From Methanospirillum stamsii (lineage in GTDB: Archaea > Halobacteriota > Methanomicrobia > Methanomicrobiales > Methanospirillaceae): 32,154 nucleotides of DNA. The notes below the pieces were generated by a model. It searched no databases, was not told the DNA's origin, and worked only from the letters and a program-made list of their open reading frames with translations. The stretch spans positions 1-32,154 of the forward strand of contig NZ_QGMZ01000056.1 of assembly GCF_003173335.1 (NCBI RefSeq). Reading direction: 5' to 3'. Both the position numbers and the translations under genes were made by a program. Of the stretch, positions 16,101 to 22,706 are shown in pieces. How positions within the stretch are numbered: the stretch's first letter is position 1; each line of letters begins with the position of its first letter.

Positions 16101-17242
16101 CGGCACATGTTCCTCATCCTGAAACAAAGATAACAACCAACGGGCTTGGATTTTCCAGTTCGTCCGAATATTATCTGCCAGATCTCTATCCATATTCCGG
16201 ACTCTTCTGTGAATTTCTGAATAAAAAAGGAGTGCGGGCACACCTCTTTTCACCAACCAGTGAGAAATCAATTGATGATGGAAGAAAACACACCATAACC
16301 AATGAATATTTCTCAATGGCGGCCCTTCTTGGCGATGCTCTGAATATTCCGGGTATACGAAATACAGATGAAAATTCTAAAATCCTGTTTATCCCCCAAA
16401 GCGAAGGGGCGGAAGCAGATGGGCAGTACAACCGATTTATCCGGACCGTTCTTGATGAAGAGGGGCTTTCTCACATCGGAATAGAATCTCCATACATTGA
16501 AGATATCATATACGAGGATGAAGATTTTCTCAATTCCCTCTATGTTATCCTGATTGCCGGAGACCTTGTTCTGACTACTCCGGTATCTGACCGGGCACGG
16601 TACCTGAACCAGATAAAAGGCATGATACAGAGGAATGAACTGGATATTCATTCCCTCAAAACAATAGCCTGGGAGATTTCAATGATCCTCCAATCTGCAC
16701 CGCCGGAAAAAACCGTGCTTGCCATAGGTGAACCCCTGGTTCTCTACAATGATGTGCTTAATAGTCAGATTCTAAGTGAGATTGAAAATAAATCCGCCAG
16801 GATCATGTATGCACCATTAAGTGAATATCTCTGGCAGACCTGGAAAGATTATATTCTCCAGTATGGGAACGAGAGAACAAAAACACTCTTACAGAAACTC
16901 TCAGTTCTTGAGGACTACATGAGCCAGATACATCAGGTACTTGGAGAATTCAGCCCTTACGAAGAAAAGGCAGATGATCTTATCAGGCTTGCAGATGCAT
17001 CCACCGGGTATTATGCCGGTGCATTTGGCAGGTACCGGGAAGCAAAAGTCCTCGGGTTACCAGCATCAGTAAGCGGAGTCATTACTCTCTCATCAATGTA
17101 CGAGAATACAGGAATTCTGCTCAATACCCTTCATAAAGGATTTGATTCTGATCATCAGAAACCAATCCTGAATCTGACATTTGATGGGACAAGAAATGAG
17201 CATGATGAAAGCAAGGTAGAATCATTCCTCTACTACCTGTAA
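13175..17242 (+). CDS. Double 2-hydroxyacyl-CoA dehydratase activase (archerase) fused to a DUF2229-like reductase region
   Basis: Protein of 1355 residues from ATG 13175, chosen because GAGG lies 5 bases upstream; an ORF extension to 13061 is unlikely. Two BcrAD/BadFG ASKHA ATPase domains are visible. Domain 1 (about 28-290) has GIDIGYSSIK, DIGGQTARY, C153 (NCAAGTGSF) and C192 (GRCSVF). Domain 2 (about 345-600) has GIDIGSTSTN, EIGGQDSKF, C470 and C509. Each cysteine pair is 39 residues apart, as for Cys127/Cys166 of HgdC, so the two domains could share one [4Fe-4S] cluster as an internal dimer. From about 650 a DUF2229/HgdB-like region begins GIPRALFTYGMYPMF and carries C706 (ETCYPI), C748 (GCPYM), C877 and C917 (HHGCGPD), candidate cluster ligands. 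Domain 1 has Thr where GGQD is usual. The family drives ATP-dependent low-potential electron transfer; this protein's substrate is unknown. Confidence 0.9.
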   Translation: MSETKPSMKPYPDNPEIKGTKMLPEHFSIGIDIGYSSIKISLVNGILKPVYGDYVLHKGKIKETLKQMLATLESQYSPSCITTGAVTGSESKWISKEQTIHHVNDVSALLEGSLCLDDSVRSIIDIGGQTARYITGFTKLDKSGIEISMNSNCAAGTGSFLEEQVSRLNLSIEDYAIYAAKSSTIPRIAGRCSVFAKTDIIHHQQEGVSVEDILQGLAYALIRNYRGAVMKKLPITKPLFFAGGVAQNGAIVNALKEILNITKNDLIVSDFSENAAAIGTAIIARQNNLNISYDELQTILSQEDAFYSHENLDLTLPALDKFGQNDISNKHTRVPIPLEEVKTDCYLGIDIGSTSTNLVLINKKNEIIAYRYLRTLGDPVHAVSTGLAELGDEFGDKVRVIGAGTTGSGRYMISRLFGADIIKDEITAQAKAAMTIDAYVDTVFEIGGQDSKFISLKNGVVSDFQMNKICAAGTGSFIEEQSKKFDIPLDGFGERALTSKNPVYLGERCTVFIETSIAAHLANGTSNEDIISGLCYSIVKNYLNRVVGQKKIGNRIFLQGGIAYNQGIINAFRALTGKEVIVPPFFSVTGAYGAAILTSEEMGSKKSTFKGFYQSVPIGEEKEESVQQVTGSDFEDMVADLIFEGYDGTLDPHKKTIGIPRALFTYGMYPMFNAFFRELGYNVILSDPTSEKTIWLGQDYSLDETCYPIKLINGHVAELVEKKVDYIFFPDLYTVLHPGSHTRQDFGCPYMQLAFKLVNRAMELDKKGIKLLSPTIGFSLGEGFMKKSFMNLGTLLDRTPEQTGKALQQGMKAFKDFESRLEKRGKEIVSNLKPDEKVFVLISKTYGVADPVLNLGIPGKLKEMGFNTLAFYNIPECDISKEHPNMFWPFGQHILEAAQVVKQHPNLYAIFLTHHGCGPDTVFTHYFKEIMGDKPYLNIEVDEHSSGVGVVTRLEAFVNSLNHIPSKPAEDMSSYPAHVPHPETKITTNGLGFSSSSEYYLPDLYPYSGLFCEFLNKKGVRAHLFSPTSEKSIDDGRKHTITNEYFSMAALLGDALNIPGIRNTDENSKILFIPQSEGAEADGQYNRFIRTVLDEEGLSHIGIESPYIEDIIYEDEDFLNSLYVILIAGDLVLTTPVSDRARYLNQIKGMIQRNELDIHSLKTIAWEISMILQSAPPEKTVLAIGEPLVLYNDVLNSQILSEIENKSARIMYAPLSEYLWQTWKDYILQYGNERTKTLLQKLSVLEDYMSQIHQVLGEFSPYEEKADDLIRLADASTGYYAGAFGRYREAKVLGLPASVSGVITLSSMYENTGILLNTLHKGFDSDHQKPILNLTFDGTRNEHDESKVESFLYYL

Positions 17243-17298
17243 ATTTTTAGGAAAAAAAAGAGAATTTGAACAAAATTCTATCAATGTGAGAAAATTTT

Positions 17299-17676
17299 AT
17301 GAATACAAAAGAGGAACCTGGCACGAAAACAAGTGCAGAACACATACTTATCCCATGCTGCGGTCAGGCAAATACCGGACAAATCACAAACCAGGCAGCA
17401 ATTGCTCTGGCAGATGAAGAATACGGACAATATTACTGTACTGCCCTCCTTGCGTTAAATCCGGAGATTATCCAAAACCGATTACAAGGAACAGAAAAAA
17501 TCGTGGCGATTGACGGATGTAATATGGCGTGTGCAAAGAAAATTGCTCTTCAGGCAGGACTGGAAGTGAATCATCATGTTCTGGTCACCGATCTCGGCAT
17601 AGAAAAGAAAGAAGGAAGAAAATTCTCACCTGAACAGGTAAAAAAAGTCACTGATGCTATCCAGAATAAAAAATGA
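17299..17676 (+). CDS. DGC-domain putative zinc- or metal-binding protein
   Basis: Small cytoplasmic protein of 125 residues with the DGC-domain signature (PF08859): IPCCGQANTGQ near residue 19, YYCTALLA near 46, and AIDGCNMACAKK near 70. The conserved cysteines suggest a bound metal; no enzymatic role is established. It follows the large activase-fusion gene by 56 bp in the same direction and may be its partner or accessory factor. Upstream ribosome-binding sequence is weak. The downstream T-rich run at about 17677 (TTTTTT) may terminate this unit. Confidence 0.85.
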   Translation: MNTKEEPGTKTSAEHILIPCCGQANTGQITNQAAIALADEEYGQYYCTALLALNPEIIQNRLQGTEKIVAIDGCNMACAKKIALQAGLEVNHHVLVTDLGIEKKEGRKFSPEQVKKVTDAIQNKK

Positions 17677-17808
17677 TTTTTTCCATAAATGTCCGTAGTT
17701 CATAATAAAGCCAGGAATCAATACATTTTTTGAAAAAAGCTTGTGATATTTTAAAAAATTCTCACACAATGAGAAACAGTTATAGATATCGACTCCCAAT
17801 GTAATTAT

Positions 17809-17844
17809 AACGGTTTGATATTAACCGTATTTTTATCAACCGTT
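17809..17844. promoter_or_regulatory. Operator cluster before the PadR gene
   Basis: AACGGTT (17809-17815), AACCGT (17823-17828) and AACCGTT (17838-17844) form nested inverted and direct repeats. The outer pair, extended as AACGGTT-TGATA and TATCA-ACCGTT, is palindromic with a one-base bulge. The cluster lies 37-72 bases before the PadR start, so PadR autorepression is likely. Confidence 0.6.
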
Positions 17845-17880
17845 AGACATAATGAATGAAAAATCCAACATGTGTTTATC

Positions 17881-18360
17881 ATGAAAAATATCTGGAAATT
17901 TGCTCCGGAGGATGGAAAGGAAAGAGGATTGCTTACTCTACTCGTTCTCCATTTATTGGAGAAAAAACCACAATCTGGATATGAACTGTTAAAGGAGATA
18001 AGTGAGACAACCGACAATACCTGGGTGCCAAATAAAGGGACACTGTATCCACTTTTAAAATCATTGGAGCAGGAAGGCCTCATTCAGGTAAAAGAGATAG
18101 GAAAAAGATCAAAAATCACCTTTGAACTCACAGAAGAAGGAAGAATGATGCATCATACCCTGAAAGAGAAAAAAGACGAAGCTGAAACCAGGGTCACTTT
18201 CTTCAAAAAACTCCATCGGGAAATATTTGGTGAAGAAAAATTTACTTTTATCAATTTCATGATGGATATCAGGTTTTACGTGGAAGACCTGCCTCCCGAA
18301 AAGCAGCAAAAAGCAATTGAAATTTTACAGAAATCTTTTGATGAGATAAAAAAAATCTGA
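17881..18360 (+). CDS. PadR-family transcriptional regulator
   Basis: Winged-helix repressor of 159 residues from ATG 17881. The PadR domain covers about 10-90: ERGLLTLLVLHLLEKKPQSGYELLKEI, then WVPNKGTLYPLLKSLEQEGLIQVKEIGKRSKITFELTEEGR, with the typical GTLYPLL recognition helix. A charged helical C-terminal part follows (about 95-159), the expected dimerisation region. It is preceded by a clear repeated AACCGTT operator. Downstream, in the same direction, lie TrmO-like, FmdE-like and methyltransferase genes and then an ABC-2 exporter. PadR proteins commonly control exporters, so the exporter at 20537 is one candidate target. The inducer is unknown. Confidence 0.92.
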   Translation: MKNIWKFAPEDGKERGLLTLLVLHLLEKKPQSGYELLKEISETTDNTWVPNKGTLYPLLKSLEQEGLIQVKEIGKRSKITFELTEEGRMMHHTLKEKKDEAETRVTFFKKLHREIFGEEKFTFINFMMDIRFYVEDLPPEKQQKAIEILQKSFDEIKKI

Positions 18361-18411
18361 CACATTTTTGAAAAACTTTTTCAGATAAATAATCCAAAAA
18401 TACCTGAAACT

Positions 18412-18954
18412 ATGACAAATAACACCTTGACTAATTATGAAATTTGTATAAAACCCGTTGGAATAGTGAAAAATGATCTCCTTGCCCCACCGCTGGTTGT
18501 TGGAGCGGATGGACTACAGCATAACCAGGCATGTACATCTGCTATGAGAGATATGACAGAGACTGATGTCCGGATTTCCGAGATCATTCTTGATGAAGAA
18601 TTTTCCGAACTTCTTGAGGGTGTTGAAGAATACTCACATATCATGATCCTGTACTGGGGACATGAGGTCACCGATTCCGGAAGGGCAATGAAAATCACTC
18701 ACCCGGCTGGCCTTACTAACTATCCAAAACAGGGTGTTTATGCAACCTACAGCCCTGCTCGGCCAAACCCGGTTTTAATGACGGTAGTAAAACTGGTGAA
18801 AAAAGAAGAAAAAAGATTGTATGTATCCGGTCTTGATGCCATCAATAACAGCCCGGTACTTGATATCAAACCATATGTGCCAGTATTGTTTCCCCAGGAA
18901 GGGGTGATTATTCCTGACTGGATGAAAAAAATCATGTCTGAATTTCATTCATAA
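18412..18954 (+). CDS. trmO: TrmO/TsaA (UPF0066)-family methyltransferase
   Basis: Protein of 180 residues of the YaeB/TrmO family (PF01980), which in bacteria methylates N6-threonylcarbamoyladenosine 37 of tRNAs using SAM. Seen: the opening KPVGIVKNDL (about 14-23), HIMILYWGHEV, the hallmark ARPNPVLMTVVKL (about 120-132), and the C-terminal SGLDAINNSPVLDIKPYVP. Compared with Escherichia coli TrmO it lacks the long C-terminal domain, as do many archaeal members. A TATA-like ATAAATAA about 25 bases before the ATG suggests a leaderless or short-leader start. Its position before FmdE and a methyltransferase is unexplained, so a role on a small molecule rather than tRNA remains possible. Confidence 0.85.
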   Translation: MTNNTLTNYEICIKPVGIVKNDLLAPPLVVGADGLQHNQACTSAMRDMTETDVRISEIILDEEFSELLEGVEEYSHIMILYWGHEVTDSGRAMKITHPAGLTNYPKQGVYATYSPARPNPVLMTVVKLVKKEEKRLYVSGLDAINNSPVLDIKPYVPVLFPQEGVIIPDWMKKIMSEFHS

Positions 18955-18968
18955 AAAGAGGTAAATGA

Positions 18969-19781
18969 ATGGTAAAACCCCGAAATTATAAGAAAGAATC
19001 TGATTTTTGTTCTGGTATAATGAGCAAAGAGATGATTGAAAAACTCAAAACCGATCCAAGAGCAGCCTTTAAAGAAGCAATTCAGAAGAGAGATGCAGCA
19101 TCATGCCTGATAAAAACAGCCGAGATCCATGGGCATTATTGTCCGGGAAGTGCTCTCGGTGTTATGGCTTCGTTATATGGTCTCAGTCTTTTGGAAAAAG
19201 ACAGTCTTGATTCCGATGGAATCATGGAGAACCTCCTGGCGATTATTGAGGTTAACGCCTGTTTTGCAGATGGGGTGCAGGCAGTTTCAGGATGCACTCT
19301 TGGTAATAATTCACTCATTTACCGGGATCTTGGAAAACATGCGGTTACGTTTGTATCCCGGAACGAAAAAGAAGGAGTCCGTGTTCGCCTGCTCCCGGAT
19401 TTCAGGACATTAATCAATGAAGATGTTCCGGAATTTTATCCGCTTATGGATAAAGTAATCATGAAAAGAAAGGGAACAAAGGAAGAAGAAAAATTGTTCA
19501 GGGAAAAGGGGCGTGAAGCAGCATTTGCAATCATTAAATACCCCTTTGAAAAATTATTTGCATCCGAGCGGGTTATCCCGGTAATTCCTGAACGGGCACC
19601 CATTACCGGCACCATGGTATGTCCGGAATGTGGAGAAGAGGTAATGGAGACAAAAACCCGGAAACGTGGACTGATGCGGAATATGTGTTTTATGTGCAGC
19701 GGGAAATTACAGGAAGTAAACGGACAGGGAATTGTTGAACTAAACCTCCGGGAACATGGATATCTCAAGGAACCGGTATAA
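18969..19781 (+). CDS. fmdE: FmdE-family protein with C-terminal zinc ribbon
   Basis: Protein of 270 residues of the FmdE family (PF02663), named from the molybdenum formylmethanofuran dehydrogenase operon of methanogens. The N-terminal domain has EIHGHYCPGSALGVMAS (about 54-70) and VNACFADGVQAVSGCTLGN (about 95-113), whose Cys and His residues are candidate metal ligands. A C-terminal zinc ribbon is formed by CPECGEE and CFMCSG (about 217-245). AGAGG lies 7 bases before the ATG, and the gene follows the TrmO-like gene by 14 bp, so they are likely one operon. The exact function of FmdE proteins is unsettled; metal or pterin-cofactor handling is usually supposed. No fmd catalytic subunits are in the window. 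Confidence 0.9.
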   Translation: MVKPRNYKKESDFCSGIMSKEMIEKLKTDPRAAFKEAIQKRDAASCLIKTAEIHGHYCPGSALGVMASLYGLSLLEKDSLDSDGIMENLLAIIEVNACFADGVQAVSGCTLGNNSLIYRDLGKHAVTFVSRNEKEGVRVRLLPDFRTLINEDVPEFYPLMDKVIMKRKGTKEEEKLFREKGREAAFAIIKYPFEKLFASERVIPVIPERAPITGTMVCPECGEEVMETKTRKRGLMRNMCFMCSGKLQEVNGQGIVELNLREHGYLKEPV

Positions 19782-19796
19782 GAGGAGAAATATCAC

Positions 19797-20408
19797 ATGA
19801 ATGATGCCAATATTTGTAAAGGTTCAATGACAAGACCAGGTCCGGGACATCGGAGAGGAAGGGGTCCGAGCAGTTACTGGATGCAGGATCCAGACCTGGT
19901 GTTCAGGGAATTAAACCTCAAAGAAGGTGATACATTTCTTGATATCGGGTGTGGCACCGGGGATTATGCAATCCGGGCAGGTACTGAAGTGGGCAGGAGT
20001 GGGACTGTTTTTGCTACAGACATACAGGAAGGGCTTGTTCATGCTCTCATGGAAAGAGCAAAAACAGAAGGCCTTGAAAATATCCATGCAGTCGTCAATG
20101 ATATCCGAAATCCTCTGCCATTTGAAAACAGTTGCATTGATATCTGTTTAATCTCGACAGTTCTACATAGTCTTGACCTGAATCAGGCTCTTCCAATGTT
20201 GCTCAGGGAGATCAAACGTGTGTTAAAACCAGAAGGGAAACTGGCAATAATTGAATGTAATAAGGAAAATCTGGATTTTGGTCCTCCTTTACACATGCGA
20301 ATTTCAGCAGATGAATTGAACCAACATATTTCAACCCATGGTTTCGTTAATGTTTCTCATGCTGATTTAGGATTTAATTATTTGAATTCTTTTGTTGCTC
20401 AATCCTGA
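19797..20408 (+). CDS. Class I SAM-dependent methyltransferase
   Basis: Protein of 203 residues. The Rossmann SAM-binding motif I is FLDIGCGTGDYAIRAG (about 47-62), the acidic loop after strand 2 is TDIQEG, motif IV is CLISTVLHSL, and a motif VI-like segment reads VLKPEGKLAIIE. The N-terminal GPGHRRGRGPSSYW is basic and unusual. GAGGAG lies 9 bases before the ATG and the gene follows FmdE by 15 bp, so it belongs to the TrmO-FmdE operon. The closest general type is the UbiE/arsenite-methyltransferase-like group, but the substrate cannot be read from the sequence. Confidence 0.9.
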   Translation: MNDANICKGSMTRPGPGHRRGRGPSSYWMQDPDLVFRELNLKEGDTFLDIGCGTGDYAIRAGTEVGRSGTVFATDIQEGLVHALMERAKTEGLENIHAVVNDIRNPLPFENSCIDICLISTVLHSLDLNQALPMLLREIKRVLKPEGKLAIIECNKENLDFGPPLHMRISADELNQHISTHGFVNVSHADLGFNYLNSFVAQS

Positions 20409-20423
20409 TTTCCGGAGCCTGAT

Positions 20424-20440
20424 TCTTCTTTTTTTGTTTT
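20424..20440 (+). terminator. Poly-T terminator after the FmdE/methyltransferase operon
   Basis: CTTCT7GTTTT begins about 16 bases past the methyltransferase stop (T7 at 20429-20435). Typical of archaeal intrinsic termination. Confidence 0.5.
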
Positions 20441-20536
20441 AAATATTTTGATTTTTGGATGTACATTCGGGAGAGGTGAATCATGATATTTATGTAGTGA
20501 TCACTGATTATGAATAATCAGTAATTTTTTGATACT

Positions 20537-21526
20537 ATGGTTGCAATTCAGACATACAATCTGACCAAACAATTCGGAACCCTAACAGCAGTTAATTCTT
20601 TGAATCTAGCCATTCACAAAGGTACCATCTTCGGGCTTCTCGGCCCTAACGGAGCCGGAAAAAGTACGCTCCTTTCCATGCTCTGTACCATATTAAACCC
20701 GACATCCGGCACTGCTACGGTCAATGGATATGATATTCTCACAGAATCAGAAAAAGTCAGACAAAGTATCGGGATCGTTTTTCAGAGCATTAGTATTGAT
20801 GATCGGCTTACCGGACGAGAGAACCTGAAATTTCATGCCATGCTCTATAATGTACCGGAAGACAAAATTGCAGGCCGGATTGATGAAGTCCTCGCCCTTC
20901 TTGAACTCTCCGACCGGGCAGACGATCTCGTGAGAACATATTCGGGAGGAATGATACGTCGTCTTGAGATGGCACGGGGACTTCTACATCATCCGCATAT
21001 CCTTTTTCTTGATGAACCAACAATCGGACTTGATCCTCAGACCAGGGAACATATCTGGTCATATATTCAGGAACTTACCCGGAAAAAGAAAGGAGATCTG
21101 ACAGTCCTGCTCACTACCCATTACATGGATGAAGCAGATCTGCTCTGTGATGAGGTTGCAATTATTGATAAAGGACAAATAATCGTCCGGGATACACCTG
21201 GAAACCTGAAACAGGATTTACAAGGCGAAAAAATCAGTTTTAATATGAAATCACCGGAGATTCTTGCATCATTACTATCAGATAATCCCCGGATTTGTAA
21301 AGTCTCAACTGAATCCGGACTGCTTGAGGTACAGGTCATCCATAATGGAAATATTGTCCAGGAGATCTTTGACATTGCAAGAGAAGCGGGTATTGAGATA
21401 GACCATATTAGTATTCATGAATCCTCAATGCATGACGTCTTTTTACATTACACCGGAAAAGAGATTCGAAAAGAAGAGGATGATAATTTCACTTCACAGT
21501 ACCGGAAAAGCAGGAGGAGACGATGA
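20537..21526 (+). CDS. ABC-2 exporter ATPase (DrrA/CcmA-like)
   Basis: Nucleotide-binding subunit of 329 residues for an ABC-2 type exporter. Walker A GPNGAGKST (about 36-44), Q-loop FQSIS, signature YSGGMIRRLEMARGL, Walker B ILFLDEPTIGLDPQTR and H-loop TTHYMDEAD are all present. The C-terminal 90 residues (GNLKQDLQGEKISF onward) match the DrrA-type regulatory extension. Its stop overlaps the permease ATG by 4 bp. Such pairs export drugs, lipids or polysaccharides, or move haem. The link with the neighbouring importers is positional only. Confidence 0.93.
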   Translation: MVAIQTYNLTKQFGTLTAVNSLNLAIHKGTIFGLLGPNGAGKSTLLSMLCTILNPTSGTATVNGYDILTESEKVRQSIGIVFQSISIDDRLTGRENLKFHAMLYNVPEDKIAGRIDEVLALLELSDRADDLVRTYSGGMIRRLEMARGLLHHPHILFLDEPTIGLDPQTREHIWSYIQELTRKKKGDLTVLLTTHYMDEADLLCDEVAIIDKGQIIVRDTPGNLKQDLQGEKISFNMKSPEILASLLSDNPRICKVSTESGLLEVQVIHNGNIVQEIFDIAREAGIEIDHISIHESSMHDVFLHYTGKEIRKEEDDNFTSQYRKSRRRR

Positions 21527-22278
21527 ACAAAGAGATCAAAGCCATATACACCATATGGCTTCGTGAAATGACAAAATTCTCCCGGGAACGAGTCAGTATT
21601 GCAAGTTCACTGGTTACACCGGTTCTCTGGCTTTTTGTATTTGGCGGAGGGATGGGAATTAATGTCCGGATGGGTATCATGGGTAACGGTTATTCAGCAT
21701 TTATTTTTCCGGGGATTATAGGAATGACGCTTTTAATGACCTCAATCCGGTCAGGAATCTCCATCATCTGGGATCGGGATTTTGGTTTTTTAAAGGAGAT
21801 CATGGTCGCCCCGATATCCCGAATATCAATTGTAATTGGAAAAGCACTTGGTGGAGCAACTACCGCTATTATTGAAGGAGTATTTATTCTCCTGCTCGCG
21901 TTTATTGTAGGAATTCACCTCTCAGCAATACAGATTATCCTGGTAATTCCGGTAATGTTTTTGATCTCTCTTGGGTATAACGGGTTTGGACTCGCGTTTG
22001 CTTCTTCAATCCAGAGTTCGGAGGGTTTTCAGGGGATTATGGGATTTATCATCATGCCCACCTTTTTTTTAAGCGGGGCTTTATGGCCGCTCACCAATGC
22101 ACCTGAATGGCTGAAAGCAATCAGTTATTGTAATCCGCTGACTTACGGGGTTGATATTATGCGTCACATTATCCTGGGGGAGGGTCAGTTTTTGCTCCCT
22201 GCCGATGTACTGATAATTGTGTGCTTTGCTACAGGAACACTTATTCTTACATCTCATTTCTTTTCAGTAAAAAAATAA
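21523..22278 (+). CDS. ABC-2 exporter permease (DrrB-like)
   Basis: Integral membrane protein of 251 residues with about six hydrophobic segments. The N-terminal amphipathic stretch reads IWLREMTKFSRERVSIASSLVTPVLWLFVFGGGMG. The ABC-2 signature region GFIIMPTFFLSGALWPLTNAPEWLKAISYCNPLTYGVD (about 178-217) precedes the last helix. It has a strong Shine-Dalgarno (GGAGGAG) within the end of the ATPase gene and overlaps it by 4 bp. The two make one exporter. Substrate unknown. Confidence 0.93.
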   Translation: MNKEIKAIYTIWLREMTKFSRERVSIASSLVTPVLWLFVFGGGMGINVRMGIMGNGYSAFIFPGIIGMTLLMTSIRSGISIIWDRDFGFLKEIMVAPISRISIVIGKALGGATTAIIEGVFILLLAFIVGIHLSAIQIILVIPVMFLISLGYNGFGLAFASSIQSSEGFQGIMGFIIMPTFFLSGALWPLTNAPEWLKAISYCNPLTYGVDIMRHIILGEGQFLLPADVLIIVCFATGTLILTSHFFSVKK

Positions 22279-22281
22279 CCC

Positions 22282-22353
22282 TTTTTTGCAGGCATTTACC
22301 AGGTATCCGGACCTAATCTTGGAGACACCCCCACCTTGAAGGTCGGCAGGGGT
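22282..22353 (+). other. Poly-T and hairpin pair after the exporter, within a 428 bp gap
   Basis: T6 at 22282-22287 follows the exporter stop. It is followed by two hairpins: AGGT/ACCT (22301-22304 and 22311-22314), then ACCCC/GGGGT (22327-22331 and 22349-22353) enclosing CCTT-G-AAGG. The rest of 22279-22706 is AT-rich with no credible gene; a 78-codon ORF at 22402-22638 has no recognisable features. The hairpins could be a processed 3' end, a small RNA, or a decayed element. Confidence 0.35.
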
Positions 22354-22659
22354 AATTTCATGTTTATACTCCGAATATTCGATCAATAAAAACAATCAAG
22401 AATGATACATTACTTAATGTTTTTTCCAATGCTGCTGGAGAACACCATTCCCGAAAACGGGCATACTTACTCTATTTTTCAAAAATACTCTATCCGGAAA
22501 AAATTTAGGACATTGGTATGGATGATGAAGGAAACAATGCAATCAAATAAAAATTCTTCAATTACAATTAATTATTACATAAAATTTTTTTTACAAACTT
22601 TAGTACAACAAAAATACAATTTCGCATACTTTATTTGATGAGAAATAAAATAGCACATA

Positions 22660-22687
22660 GTGATTTCTAAAAAATATTCGAAATCAC
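22660..22687. promoter_or_regulatory. Perfect palindrome before binding protein E
   Basis: GTGATTTC (22660-22667) and GAAATCAC (22680-22687) are perfect 8-bp inverted arms around an AT-rich 12-base spacer. They end 19 bases before the ATG of importer 2. This spacing and place fit a repressor operator; the motif differs from the one before binding protein C. Confidence 0.55.
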
Positions 22688-22706
22688 ACAATTCATTCGG
22701 TGTATC

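Noticed and set aside
22402-22638. 78-codon ORF in the gap after the exporter
   Set aside because: AT-driven composition, no ribosome-binding site, no recognisable motif, and its end falls in poly-A/T sequence.
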